A stretch of 62,454 nucleotides of DNA from Flavobacteriales bacterium UBA3364 (GTDB lineage: Bacteria > Bacteroidota > Bacteroidia > Flavobacteriales_F > PHOS-HE28). Positions 41,612-50,361 of the stretch are shown in pieces (the stretch's first letter is position 1; each line of letters starts with the position of its first letter). The DNA is taken from the NCBI GenBank assembly GCA_002360495.1, contig DEQO01000188.1, positions 1-62,454 on the forward strand. Direction: 5' to 3'. Under the pieces are notes generated by a model that worked only from the letters and a program-made list of their open reading frames with translations, was not told where the DNA came from and searched no databases. A program made the position numbers and the translations under genes.

Positions 41612-42775
41612 TCAGAAGAAGGTCTTTCCATCACGCACCATACGCCGCAGTAGGGGCGATGGGCGATAGCGGTCCTCACCGTAGTCGGCATACAGCCGTT
41701 CCAGGACAGTGAGCCAGTGGGCTGCACCCTGCTCGTCGGCCCACCTTAGGAGCCCTTTGGGATAGTTCACCCCCTTGGTCATCGCCAGATCGATGTCCCG
41801 GGCGGAGGCCACGTTCAGGAAAAGCGCATCCGTCGCTTCGTTGATGAGCATCGCGAGAATGCGTTCCACGATGCGGGCGCTCAACGGCCCATCGACCTGG
41901 GCGAGCGGAGCGACCGCTCCATCGCCATAACTGTAGTACCCTTGCCCGCTCTTGCGGCCCAATCGTCCGCTTTCCACCTGGCGCTGTTGCGTAACGCTAG
42001 GCCTATAGCGGGGATCATAGAAGAAGGCCTCGAACACGCTTTTCGTCACCGCGAAATTGATGTCGTTCCCGATCAGGTCCATCAACTCGAAAGGACCCAT
42101 CTTGAAACCGACGGATCGCATCGCTGCATCTATGGTCGGCATATCAGCGATCCCCTCCTCATGGATCCTGATCGCTTCGCCATAAAAGGGCCGTGCCACG
42201 CGGTTCACAATGAAGCCGGGGGTGTCCTTGCATGTCACAGGCGTCTTGCCCCACTTGAGCATGAGCACCGTTGCACGTTCCACGTGTTGCGGGGTTGTCA
42301 CAAGTCCCGGTATGACCTCAACGAGCGGCAACAATGGCGCAGGGTTGAAGAAATGGAGACCGATCACACGTTCCGGGGCCCGGCAAGCGGCCGCTATCGC
42401 AGTGATGGAAAGGGAAGAGGTGTTCGTCGCGAGCACGGCATCCGTCGTCAACAGGGCTTCCAGATCGGTGAATAGGGCCTTCTTCACACCAAGGGCCTCG
42501 ACGATGGCTTCGATCACAAGGCCACAACCCGCGAGTTGCTTCAGGTCCGTCGCAGGCTTGATCCGACCCTGGATCGCCGTGGCTTCCTCCTGGGTGATCT
42601 TGCCCTTTTGAACGAGTTTCTCAAAGGTCTTCGAGAGACCGTGAAGTGCGTTGTCCACGGCTTCCGGCCTCGTGTCGAACAGGTAGGTCGTATGTCCGGC
42701 CTGAGCCGCGACCTGGGCGATACCGCTGCCCATGGTTCCAGCGCCGATGACGCCCACCTTCATTGACTGGTCCAT
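41612..42775 (-). CDS. paaH: 3-hydroxyadipyl-CoA dehydrogenase (PaaH-like)
   Basis: A 387-residue 3-hydroxyacyl-CoA dehydrogenase. The NAD loop is GVIGAGTMGSGIAQ, the catalytic His is in VIGLHFFNPAPLLPLVEVI, and the C-terminal domain repeat (RIVERILAMLINEA) is present. In the paa pathway it oxidises 3-hydroxyadipyl-CoA. It starts 4 bp after paaG. General fatty-acid use cannot be excluded. Confidence 0.88.
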   Translation of the reverse strand: MDQSMKVGVIGAGTMGSGIAQVAAQAGHTTYLFDTRPEAVDNALHGLSKTFEKLVQKGKITQEEATAIQGRIKPATDLKQLAGCGLVIEAIVEALGVKKALFTDLEALLTTDAVLATNTSSLSITAIAAACRAPERVIGLHFFNPAPLLPLVEVIPGLVTTPQHVERATVLMLKWGKTPVTCKDTPGFIVNRVARPFYGEAIRIHEEGIADMPTIDAAMRSVGFKMGPFELMDLIGNDINFAVTKSVFEAFFYDPRYRPSVTQQRQVESGRLGRKSGQGYYSYGDGAVAPLAQVDGPLSARIVERILAMLINEATDALFLNVASARDIDLAMTKGVNYPKGLLRWADEQGAAHWLTVLERLYADYGEDRYRPSPLLRRMVRDGKTFF

Positions 42776-42779
42776 AGGG

Positions 42780-43559
42780 TCATTCGCCTTTGTACAGGGG
42801 CTTTCGTTTCTCCAGGAACGCGTTCACGCCTTCGTTGTAGTCGTAGCTGCGACCAGCGACGGTCTGTAGTTCGTTCTCCACGTCGAGTTGCTCGTGCATC
42901 GAATTCGTCATCGAACGATCAAGCGCCTCCTTGGTCAATGCAATGGCCTTGGTCGGCATGGCCGCGAGCTTCCGCGCCAAGGCCATGGCTTCGTCCATCA
43001 ACTCGGCATCGGGCACGGCCTTCCAGATCATGCCTCGGGCCTCGGCTTCCTTCGCGCTGACCTTGGGTGCGAGGATCATTTGTCCAAAGGCCTGCTGCAT
43101 GCCCACCAAGCGCGGTAGTGTAAACGTTCCGCCGCTGTCGGGGATAAGGCCGATGTTTATGAAGCTCTGGATGAAATTGGCACTCTCTGCGGCCAGGGTC
43201 AGATCGCAGGCGAAGGCGATGTTCGCACCAGCACCGGCCGCAACACCGTTCACTGCAGCTACAACGGGTTTGGGAATGCCGCGGATCCGGCTTACGATCG
43301 GGTTGTACTGCGTGGAGAGGATGTCCTCGATCTTGGTGCCGGGTGCGATGGCTTCGGCCAGGTCCTGACCGGCACTGAACGCGCGGCCTTCCCCGGTCAG
43401 AAGTACAGCGCGCACGGTCACTTCCTCCCTTGCTTTGTCCAAGGCATGTATCAACTCCAAGGACATTCCACGGTCGAAACTGTTGAGTTTGTCGGGACGA
43501 TTGAGCGTGATGGTGGCGACCCCATCGCTCACGGAAGCTCGGATCTTCTGGTAGGCCAT
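42780..43559 (-). CDS. paaG: Ring-epoxide/enoyl-CoA isomerase PaaG-like
   Basis: A 259-residue crotonase-fold enzyme. PaaG converts 1,2-epoxyphenylacetyl-CoA to oxepin-CoA. The CoA-binding FSAGQDLAEA and the oxyanion stretch VAAVNGVAAGAGANIAFACDL are visible, with the second half ESANFIQSFINIGLIPDSGG carrying the acidic catalytic position. The ATG at 43559 gives the normal length. It starts 23 bp after the GT2 gene and so may share the glycan transcript. Confidence 0.87.
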   Translation of the reverse strand: MAYQKIRASVSDGVATITLNRPDKLNSFDRGMSLELIHALDKAREEVTVRAVLLTGEGRAFSAGQDLAEAIAPGTKIEDILSTQYNPIVSRIRGIPKPVVAAVNGVAAGAGANIAFACDLTLAAESANFIQSFINIGLIPDSGGTFTLPRLVGMQQAFGQMILAPKVSAKEAEARGMIWKAVPDAELMDEAMALARKLAAMPTKAIALTKEALDRSMTNSMHEQLDVENELQTVAGRSYDYNEGVNAFLEKRKPLYKGE

Positions 43560-43582
43560 GGTGCGAAGATCGGTGGAACCGC

Positions 43583-44515
43583 TCAACCGACCTCGGCCTT
43601 CAACACGGTACGGACAGCGTACTGGGGTTTGCCCTTTTGCATCAGGTACAGCCGACCGAGGTATTCCCCGATCAGGCCAAGCATCAAGAGCTGTATGCCG
43701 GAGAACACGAGGATGCCAGCTGTTATTGAGGCCCAGCCCTGGGGGTTCCCAAGGACGACGCTCTCGAACACGACATAAAGGGCCAGGATGAAACCGGATC
43801 CGCTGAAGACGAAGCCCATGATGCTGCTCAGGCGCAAAGGCATCACGGAGAAGTTCACGAACATGAACAGCCAGAGGCGTATCAGCTTACGAAGGGTGTA
43901 GCTACTGCGGCCCTCAGCGCGGGGCGCATGCACCACCTGCAATGTTCCGATGTGTTGCGTGTGCTCCAGGATGATCCCGTCGATATACGGATACGGACCG
44001 GTATAGCTCAGGATCTCGTTGCACAGGAACCTGTTCACGCAACGGAAACTGGAGAGATACAGGCCTTTGGGTTTATTCAGCAGGAGACGCGCTACGGCAT
44101 CGTTGAACCGGCTACCCAGGTTCCGGAAGTAGGAGTGGCGCTTGCGTTCGTACTTCGTGTAGATCACATCCAGCTCAGGATGCGCCTTCGCATAGTCAAG
44201 CAGCTTCACCACTTCGCTTGGTGGGTTCTGGAAATCGTCGTCGATGTTGATGACGTACTGGCCGCTGCATACCGCATAACCGGCCATCACGGCATTGTGC
44301 TCACCGAAGTTGCGGGCCAGGTCCACCGCTATGATGGCCATGGGGGCCTCCTGGACCAGCCGTTGGATGATCCGCCAGCTATCGTCCGGGCTGCAGTCGT
44401 TCACCAGCACCAGCTCCAAGCCGCCATCGACCCGGATCTTGGCCAATTCGTTCACCAACCGTTCGATGCTGGCGGCCCCGTTGAAAACAGGGATGATGAT
44501 GGATAGTGCTATCAA
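43583..44515 (-). CDS. GT2 family polyprenyl-phosphate glycosyltransferase (GtrB/ArnC-like)
   Basis: A 310-residue GT2 enzyme with an N-terminal GT-A domain and two C-terminal membrane helices (about 230-295). SIIIPVFNGAAS, LVNDCSPDDSW and the DXD-type NIDDDFQNPP are visible. It should move a sugar from a nucleotide donor to polyprenyl phosphate, feeding GT-C enzymes such as the one at 47113. The start codon is TTG (44515), overlapping the methyltransferase stop as TTGA. No ATG fits. Confidence 0.88.
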   Translation of the reverse strand: MIALSIIIPVFNGAASIERLVNELAKIRVDGGLELVLVNDCSPDDSWRIIQRLVQEAPMAIIAVDLARNFGEHNAVMAGYAVCSGQYVINIDDDFQNPPSEVVKLLDYAKAHPELDVIYTKYERKRHSYFRNLGSRFNDAVARLLLNKPKGLYLSSFRCVNRFLCNEILSYTGPYPYIDGIILEHTQHIGTLQVVHAPRAEGRSSYTLRKLIRLWLFMFVNFSVMPLRLSSIMGFVFSGSGFILALYVVFESVVLGNPQGWASITAGILVFSGIQLLMLGLIGEYLGRLYLMQKGKPQYAVRTVLKAEVG

Positions 44516-45255
44516 GCTGTTGGGCGTTGTGCAACAATGAGGACCGACCCCCCGAAGGGCAAGGGTACTCCGCGTTGGATCAATGCACGTTCAACCGCCA
44601 GGCATGTTTTGAACGCGTTGTTCACCAACGTCGGAAAAGGCTTTACGTCACTCGCTGCCGAGTTCGGCAGGAGTTTTCGACGCAGGACCATCAGGGGGAA
44701 CAGGAATGTGTTCCAGTAGGAACTGAAAACGATCCGGAAACCATGCCGCTGGAGCAGTTCCTTCGCTCCGGAGCGTGTGTAGCGATGCGTTTGCCGCACG
44801 GCTCGGTCGTGATAGGAGAGCATCCACCGGTATGCTGCAAGGTTCAAAATGATGTGTCCCCCGGGTCGGAGCACCCGGAAGAAACCGTTGACAGCGGCAT
44901 CCACATCCAGGTCGTAGCCCAACACATCCAGGCTGATCAAGGTATCGAACGACGCATTTGCATGGGGCAACGCATCCACCGATCCAAGCATGACCGATGC
45001 CCCTGACTTGGCGCGTGCGGCGATGCACGCTTGTTCCGAGATGTCCAGGCCATTCAGGCCGGCGGAAGGGAACCGTTCGTGAATGACCTTCAACATTCCG
45101 CCCGTACCGCAACCGGCGTCGAGCAGATCGTTGGTGTTGGGCGCGTAGGTCGATAGAGCACCCAGGATGTTCGCGTGCAGCCCGTGGTACCACCACATGG
45201 TTCCCTCTACCTCCTCCATGAGCGTGTACTCGACGCTCTCCATTCCAGCCTTCAT
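44512..45255 (-). CDS. SAM-dependent methyltransferase of the glycan cassette
   Basis: A 247-residue class I methyltransferase: LLDAGCGTGGMLKVI (motif I), GLNGLDISEQA, FDTLISLDVLGYD and RVLRPGGHIILNLAAY. It ends with a hydrophobic stretch GGSVLIVAQRP. It overlaps the FdtA-like gene by 4 bp and the GT2 gene by 4 bp. It may methylate the sugar or a lipid-linked intermediate (inference). The start may be 45255 or 45243. Confidence 0.86.
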   Translation of the reverse strand: MKAGMESVEYTLMEEVEGTMWWYHGLHANILGALSTYAPNTNDLLDAGCGTGGMLKVIHERFPSAGLNGLDISEQACIAARAKSGASVMLGSVDALPHANASFDTLISLDVLGYDLDVDAAVNGFFRVLRPGGHIILNLAAYRWMLSYHDRAVRQTHRYTRSGAKELLQRHGFRIVFSSYWNTFLFPLMVLRRKLLPNSAASDVKPFPTLVNNAFKTCLAVERALIQRGVPLPFGGSVLIVAQRPTA

Positions 45256-45680
45256 GAGCGAACACCCTTGAAGGCTTCGAACTCCCGACGATCGCGCAGG
45301 TAATCCGATTCAGCATACGGCTGGTCGCAGAAGACCGCGAGCACGGTATCCGGACCTTCCAGGGTCAACTTGTTCCACAGGCCGGGAGGGATCGACAATC
45401 CTTCACCAGCACTCTCCAAAACCACGGTGATGCTGTCCCTGGCATCATCGACGTCAATGCTCACACGGCCCCGTAGGCAGACGACCACTTGGGTGCAGTC
45501 ACGATGCGCATGGTCGCCACGTATGCCGCCGACAGGGACGTTGGTGATGGTGAACACCCGGCGGATGGGGATGCCCAGCCCTTTGGGCCCTTCATCAGGG
45601 ATGACGGTGAGCGAACCCTCTTTACCCTCTTGCTGCTGGAAGCGGATGTTCACAAGCGAAGCGATCGTGGTCCTGTTCAT
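45252..45680 (-). CDS. FdtA/QdtA-like sugar 3,4-ketoisomerase (cupin)
   Basis: A 142-residue single-domain cupin of the WxcM/FdtA type, which isomerises dTDP-4-keto-6-deoxyhexose to the 3-keto form. GGIRGDHAHRDCTQVVVCLRG carries the two His residues, and the later IPPGLWNKLTL is typical. Together with the DegT gene it would make a 3-amino-3,6-dideoxyhexose. ATGA overlap on both sides. Confidence 0.88.
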   Translation of the reverse strand: MNRTTIASLVNIRFQQQEGKEGSLTVIPDEGPKGLGIPIRRVFTITNVPVGGIRGDHAHRDCTQVVVCLRGRVSIDVDDARDSITVVLESAGEGLSIPPGLWNKLTLEGPDTVLAVFCDQPYAESDYLRDRREFEAFKGVRS

Positions 45681-46801
45681 GGGTGCAGGGTGAAGAACGA
45701 TCGAACAGTATCGGACACATGCCGTTGTTCCAGCTCGGTGAGTTCCGGATACAGTGGCAGTGAAAGCACGGTGCGCGCAAGACGCTCGGTCACGGTCATG
45801 GACCCCTTTCTTAAGCGATCACGGTAGGCCGGTTGCTCGTGAACACCGAATTCATAATGGATGCCCGCGATGATCCCGCGTTCGGCGAGGAAAGCCCGCA
45901 ACGCATTCCGGGTCGTATGGTCTTGTAGTTCGATGACGTAGAGGTGGTAAACGTGGGTGCAGTGCTCTCCTTCGACCGGGAGGACGATAGGGAGGCCCCT
46001 CAGTTGCTCCTTGTACCACCCGGCGAGTGCACGACGTCTTGCCGTGTGTGCTTCCAAATGATTCAGTTTCACGGAAAGGATGGCCGCTTGTAGAGGGTCC
46101 ATCCGGCTGTTCCATCCTTCGATGATACTATACTGGGGTTTCTCCCAGCCGTATTGACGCAACAGGCGAAGGCGAGCGGCAAGCACACTGTCATTGGTCA
46201 CGACCATCCCGGCATCGCCGATGGCACCGAGGTTCTTGGTGGGATAGAAGCTGAACGTTGCAAGGCGTCCGAACGAGCCCACCGTGGCACCCTTCCAACG
46301 CGCGCCATGGGCTTGGGCGCAATCTTCCACCAAGGTGAGACCATGCCTTTCGCAGAGGAGCAGCAAAGCATCCAGATCGGCTGGCTGACCATAGAGGTGA
46401 ACAGCAATGATGGCTTTTGTTCGCGGGGTGATCAAATCCTTTACCGCTGCGGGATCGATGGTCCTGGTCACCGGATCCACGTCCGCGAGAACGGGTACAG
46501 CCCCGGCCATGCCGACGGCCGCCACTGTGGCAACCGCCGTATGCGAAACGGTGATGACCTCATCGCCGGGACCGATATCAAGTGCCCGAAGGGCAAGGTG
46601 GATAGCGTCCGTGCCGTTGTTCACCCCTACACCGTGGTGAACACCGACATACCCAGCAAAGTCCGACTCGAAACGCGAGACCGCTTCGCCGAGGATATAC
46701 CCGGGACCATCCAGCACGCTGCGGATGGCCTTATCTATCTCTTCTCTCAACGCCCGATAGCCAGCACCGGGATCGGCTGTTAGTATGGCTCTGTCGGACA
46801 T
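45677..46801 (-). CDS. DegT/DnrJ/EryC1 sugar aminotransferase (FdtB-like)
   Basis: A 374-residue PLP aminotransferase for nucleotide ketosugars. VGVNNGTDAIHLAL, LVEDCAQAHGA and the PLP-lysine segment FYPTKNLGAIGDAG are present. Paired with the FdtA-like isomerase, it should form dTDP-3-amino-3,6-dideoxygalactose or -glucose. The ATG at 46801 is chosen by the family N terminus. It heads the minus-strand glycan operon. Confidence 0.92.
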   Translation of the reverse strand: MSDRAILTADPGAGYRALREEIDKAIRSVLDGPGYILGEAVSRFESDFAGYVGVHHGVGVNNGTDAIHLALRALDIGPGDEVITVSHTAVATVAAVGMAGAVPVLADVDPVTRTIDPAAVKDLITPRTKAIIAVHLYGQPADLDALLLLCERHGLTLVEDCAQAHGARWKGATVGSFGRLATFSFYPTKNLGAIGDAGMVVTNDSVLAARLRLLRQYGWEKPQYSIIEGWNSRMDPLQAAILSVKLNHLEAHTARRRALAGWYKEQLRGLPIVLPVEGEHCTHVYHLYVIELQDHTTRNALRAFLAERGIIAGIHYEFGVHEQPAYRDRLRKGSMTVTERLARTVLSLPLYPELTELEQRHVSDTVRSFFTLHP

Positions 46802-47112
46802 AAGATGGATCCAATGGCTTTGTGCGACAAATGAAAGGCGATCCGTGGCGCACCTCGTCAAGGGCGACTTTAAATACAGACCATGGACTGTGCGTTTCGG
46901 AGCCGGTCCGGTGATCCCGGTGCATTGCCATCTGGCGCTCTACGCAGCTGATCCGCGCTCATGGGAGACCTTGGTCCCGCTCGTTCGCCGATCCGCGAAC
47001 ACCTGTTGACATTGCGTTGGACCGGTACTGACGGACGAACATTTTGCGCTATTACTTTCGCCGCGCTTCGGGACGGGGGACCGTACCGAGCATTGCTCCT
47101 GCTCGATCCTGG
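46802..47112. other. 311-bp divergent control region, no gene seen
   Basis: Between the DegT gene and the GT-C-like gene. A TTCATTTG box (one mismatch to TAnnTTTG) faces the DegT gene, and TTACTTTC near 47052 faces the GT-C gene. I see no ORF with support and no strong hairpin. Confidence 0.45.
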
Positions 47113-48579
47113 ATGGTCCTTTCCGGCAATACGTTCATCGAACGCCACTGGCTGGCTTTTGTCCTCTTCGCTGTCGTTTTCCGGTGGGGCTATGTGGAGC
47201 TCAAGGTGGCCGATCAGCGACCGGCCGACATACCCGGTCGTTGGTACTTCTACACACCGGATACCCACAGCTATATCGACCCCATTGAGCAGCTGATCAC
47301 CGATGGAACCTACTATCCGGATTATCGGATGCCGGGTGTTGGGATCCCGTATTGGTTGTTCAGGCAATTGGGTGACCGGCACTCGGGAATGGATGGTATG
47401 GTGGTGTTCCAGATGATCCTGTCGGGTATCGGGGTCTATCTTGTTGCCCTTCTAGGACTTCGGCTTTCGGGATCGCACACAACGGCCGTCCTGCTTTACG
47501 CACTGGCCTTGGTGAGCACGTACTCGTGCTGGTACGATACGTCGATTTCATCCGATAGTCTGGCGGTATCCGTTCTCGTCATCCATGTTTTCCTGCTGCA
47601 ACGGGCCATTGACGCGAAGAGTGCCAAGCTGCTCGTTGTTGCCGGCCTATTCCTCACGTGGATCATTTTCCTGCGCCCCGTTGCCGCCTTGCTGTTGATA
47701 CCGGCGCCGCTTCTGGTCCTGTGGTTCTGGTCCCCAAGATGGTCGTTCAAGGCAGTGGGTCTTTTCCTCTTGCCGTTCGCGGTATTGGATTCCGCTTGGA
47801 TCGTGCGCAACTATCGGGCCCATGGTGAGTTCAATCCGCTGACGAACGAAGGGATAATGCCCGATGAGATCCATGGTAGGCCTCGCGGTTATGTCATGCG
47901 CTTCCTCCAGAGCTATGGAGGCAACTACATCTGGTGGGAGCCGGGAGCTGATATCCGCTGGTTCGGTATGTGGGAGGGGAGCGCTGCGATCGACAACGAG
48001 GGCCGGAATGCCAAGTCGCCTCCCGCATACGCTTACGTGCCAGGTTATACGAAGGACAGTTTGCTGGCGCTGAGCGAGCGCATACGGATCTTCGAGAGCG
48101 GGACGCTGTCGGACCCCGATTCACTGGCGATCATCGATGAGATCAATTCCAAGTTGGATCGTTATACCAATTTGTACAGGGAAGGAGCACCGTTCAATTA
48201 CCATGTCCTCAGCCGTTTCAGGATGATCGAATACCTGATCACCCAGAACGGAACGGAGACACTATTCCGCACGCCCTTCGCGCAATTGCCGCTTTGGAGA
48301 AAGGGGTTCAAGCTCCTCCAGATGGGTTCGTACTTCTTCGCCTACGGGATCGGTGGTATCGCAGCGCTTTGGATGCTCCTCCGGTGGCGGCGTGCCACTT
48401 CGCTGATCGCCATCTGGGTTCCGGTGATCGTGATGTACATGATCCTGGTCTATCCCTTGGTGCTGCGCATGGCCGAATGGCGGTTCATTGTGCATGTCCA
48501 TCCCTTGATGCTGTTGCTGGCGACTTGTTTCTCGGCGAAGCAATTGAGCGCATTACGTGCTCGACGGAACGCACGTTGA
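47113..48579 (+). CDS. Polytopic membrane protein, GT-C glycosyltransferase-like (GT39 type)
   Basis: A 488-residue protein with about ten helices. The first outside loop bears FYTPDTHSYIDPIEQ, with the acidic residue expected of PMT/ArnT enzymes, then DYRMPGVGIPYW. It probably adds a lipid-linked sugar to a surface acceptor, fed by the GT2 enzyme across the gap. The ATG at 47113 is preferred over a TTG at 47044. Its stop is 17 bp from the convergent paaD stop. Confidence 0.77.
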   Translation: MVLSGNTFIERHWLAFVLFAVVFRWGYVELKVADQRPADIPGRWYFYTPDTHSYIDPIEQLITDGTYYPDYRMPGVGIPYWLFRQLGDRHSGMDGMVVFQMILSGIGVYLVALLGLRLSGSHTTAVLLYALALVSTYSCWYDTSISSDSLAVSVLVIHVFLLQRAIDAKSAKLLVVAGLFLTWIIFLRPVAALLLIPAPLLVLWFWSPRWSFKAVGLFLLPFAVLDSAWIVRNYRAHGEFNPLTNEGIMPDEIHGRPRGYVMRFLQSYGGNYIWWEPGADIRWFGMWEGSAAIDNEGRNAKSPPAYAYVPGYTKDSLLALSERIRIFESGTLSDPDSLAIIDEINSKLDRYTNLYREGAPFNYHVLSRFRMIEYLITQNGTETLFRTPFAQLPLWRKGFKLLQMGSYFFAYGIGGIAALWMLLRWRRATSLIAIWVPVIVMYMILVYPLVLRMAEWRFIVHVHPLMLLLATCFSAKQLSALRARRNAR

Positions 48580-48596
48580 GAAGACCAATGGTGCCC

Positions 48597-49094
48597 CTAA
48601 AGGCACTTGAATTGATCGAACGGCTCCAGGCAATCGTTGCATTTCCACAACGCCTTGCACGCGGTGCTGCCGAAGGGAGATAGCATTACGGTGTTCTTCG
48701 AACCGCACTGGGGGCATGCAACGATGGGTTGTGCCCCTTTCAACGCACGGATGTCGGCGGTCCTTTCAGGCGGCGCGATGCCGTACCCCTTCAACTTGGA
48801 TCGGCCTTCATCGCTGATCCAATCAGTGGTCCAGGCCGGTGCCAGGACCTGCTTCACCTCGAAGTCCTGGATGCCCGAGGCGCGCAGTTCATGCTCGATA
48901 TCCGCCTTCATCACGTCCATGGCGGGGCAGCCGGTATAGGTCGGTGTGATGGTCACGACCACCACCCCGGTCTCAACGCTTACATCGCGCAATACGCCGA
49001 GTTCACGTATGCTGATCACGGGCACCTCCGGATCCTTCACGTTCTCCAGGAGTGCCAGGATCCGCTCCTTGGTGATGTGTTGGGCTTCGGTCAT
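48597..49094 (-). CDS. paaD: Phenylacetyl-CoA epoxidase assembly protein PaaD
   Basis: A 165-residue MIP18/DUF59 protein needed to mature the PaaABCE epoxidase. The DUF59 part (VKDPEVPVISIRELGVLRDV... TPTYTGCPAMDVM) is followed by a zinc-type end CPQCGSKNT...CNDCLEPF. The last Cys pair may also bind iron-sulfur. The ATG at 49094 gives the family N terminus. It is 65 bp after paaC. Confidence 0.93.
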   Translation of the reverse strand: MTEAQHITKERILALLENVKDPEVPVISIRELGVLRDVSVETGVVVVTITPTYTGCPAMDVMKADIEHELRASGIQDFEVKQVLAPAWTTDWISDEGRSKLKGYGIAPPERTADIRALKGAQPIVACPQCGSKNTVMLSPFGSTACKALWKCNDCLEPFDQFKCL

Positions 49095-49159
49095 CGTCGA
49101 ATGGCGACCCGGTGTACTCGGTACTACTGCTGGGGATCGATAAGCATAAGCGCTTGCGA

Positions 49160-49918
49160 TCACCACTGCGCACCCGGATGGGCGCGCTGCAGGTATTGCA
49201 TCTCGGCCAGCAGATAGCCGAGGTGTTCGCTGTGTTTGCCTTGGCGCCCACCAGTGGCCATATGACCGTCGACCGGACGTTCCAAGGTGGCCTCCGCAAG
49301 CACGGTCTCCACTGTCTTGTCGAAGGCTGATCTGATCGGTGCCATGTCGGGTACGACCCCCGCTTTCACAAGGATGGCATCCACATCATCCTGCACGAAG
49401 AGATCACCGGTAAAGGTCCATAGCGCATCCAATGCGGTCTGTGCCCGTACGTGGCTCTCTTCCGTTCCATCACCGAACCGGATCATCCACTCACTGCTGG
49501 TACGCAGATGGTAGCTCACCTCCTTCACGGCTTTGCCGGCAATGGCAGCGATCCGTTCATCGGCACTTTTGGTAAGCGCTTGCTGGAGGGGCAGGTGCCA
49601 GGCATCATACAGGAAGCTGCGGCAAATGGTATGGGCGTAATCGCCGTTCAGCTGCTCCACCAACATGGTGTTCACGAATTGCCGTTCGCTGCGCAGGAAT
49701 GCGAGGTCGTCCTCGGTGCGCCCTTTGCCTTCCACTTCGGCAGCATATTGCAGATAGTTCCGCGCTTGTCCGATCAGGTCCAGAGCGCGGTTGGTCAGAG
49801 CGATGTCCTCTTCCAATTGCGGTCCATGTCCACACCATTCGCCCAAACGATGGCTGAGGATCAGGTTATCATCACCGCGACGCAGGCAGTAGGTGAGGAG
49901 GGCTTGGTGTTGGTCCAT
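49160..49918 (-). CDS. paaC: Phenylacetyl-CoA epoxidase structural subunit PaaC
   Basis: A 252-residue ferritin-like subunit pairing with PaaA. LSHRLGEWCGHGPQLEEDIALTNRALDLIGQAR and KEVSYHLRTSSEWMIRFGDGTEES are characteristic. It keeps the diiron-like helical fold but serves structure, as known for PaaC. The ATG at 49918 is chosen by the family start. It is 54 bp after paaB. Confidence 0.94.
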   Translation of the reverse strand: MDQHQALLTYCLRRGDDNLILSHRLGEWCGHGPQLEEDIALTNRALDLIGQARNYLQYAAEVEGKGRTEDDLAFLRSERQFVNTMLVEQLNGDYAHTICRSFLYDAWHLPLQQALTKSADERIAAIAGKAVKEVSYHLRTSSEWMIRFGDGTEESHVRAQTALDALWTFTGDLFVQDDVDAILVKAGVVPDMAPIRSAFDKTVETVLAEATLERPVDGHMATGGRQGKHSEHLGYLLAEMQYLQRAHPGAQW

Positions 49919-49972
49919 TGTCGGGGCCTTGATCCCGGGCCACGTGACATGGCCGGAGATCGTCAAGGGATA

Positions 49973-50266
49973 TCAGATGTACTTGGCGCCCTCGGGCATT
50001 TGGTAGAACGTGGGGTGCCTGTAGGTCTTATCGTCCGCGGGGTCGAAGAGCATTCCGCCATCGTCGTGGTTCGAGGCACTGATGGCGCTTGCAGGCACTA
50101 CCCAAATGCTATTCCCTTCCTGGCGCCGGGTGTATACATCGCGCGCGTTCTCGATGGCCATCTGCGCATCTGCCGCATGCAGGCTACCGACGTGCTTATG
50201 GTCCAAACCGCGTTTGCTTTGGATGAAGACCTCCCACAGGGGCCAGTTGTTCGGGTTTTCGCTCAT
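49973..50266 (-). CDS. paaB: Phenylacetyl-CoA epoxidase subunit PaaB
   Basis: A 97-residue PaaB. WPLWEVFIQSKRGLDHKHVGSLHAADA near the N terminus and IWVVPASAIS are typical. It is a small subunit that stabilises the complex. The ATG at 50266 gives the family length. It lies 95 bp after paaA, a larger gap than elsewhere in this unit. Confidence 0.95.
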   Translation of the reverse strand: MSENPNNWPLWEVFIQSKRGLDHKHVGSLHAADAQMAIENARDVYTRRQEGNSIWVVPASAISASNHDDGGMLFDPADDKTYRHPTFYQMPEGAKYI

Positions 50267-50361
50267 TGCTCTGTTTTCGGTTGGCAGGTCCTCCAGTTCA
50301 AATGTCGTTCGATCCGGGGAGGGACCTGGCGACCTGTAAACTGGTCCGACGGCAACATTGC

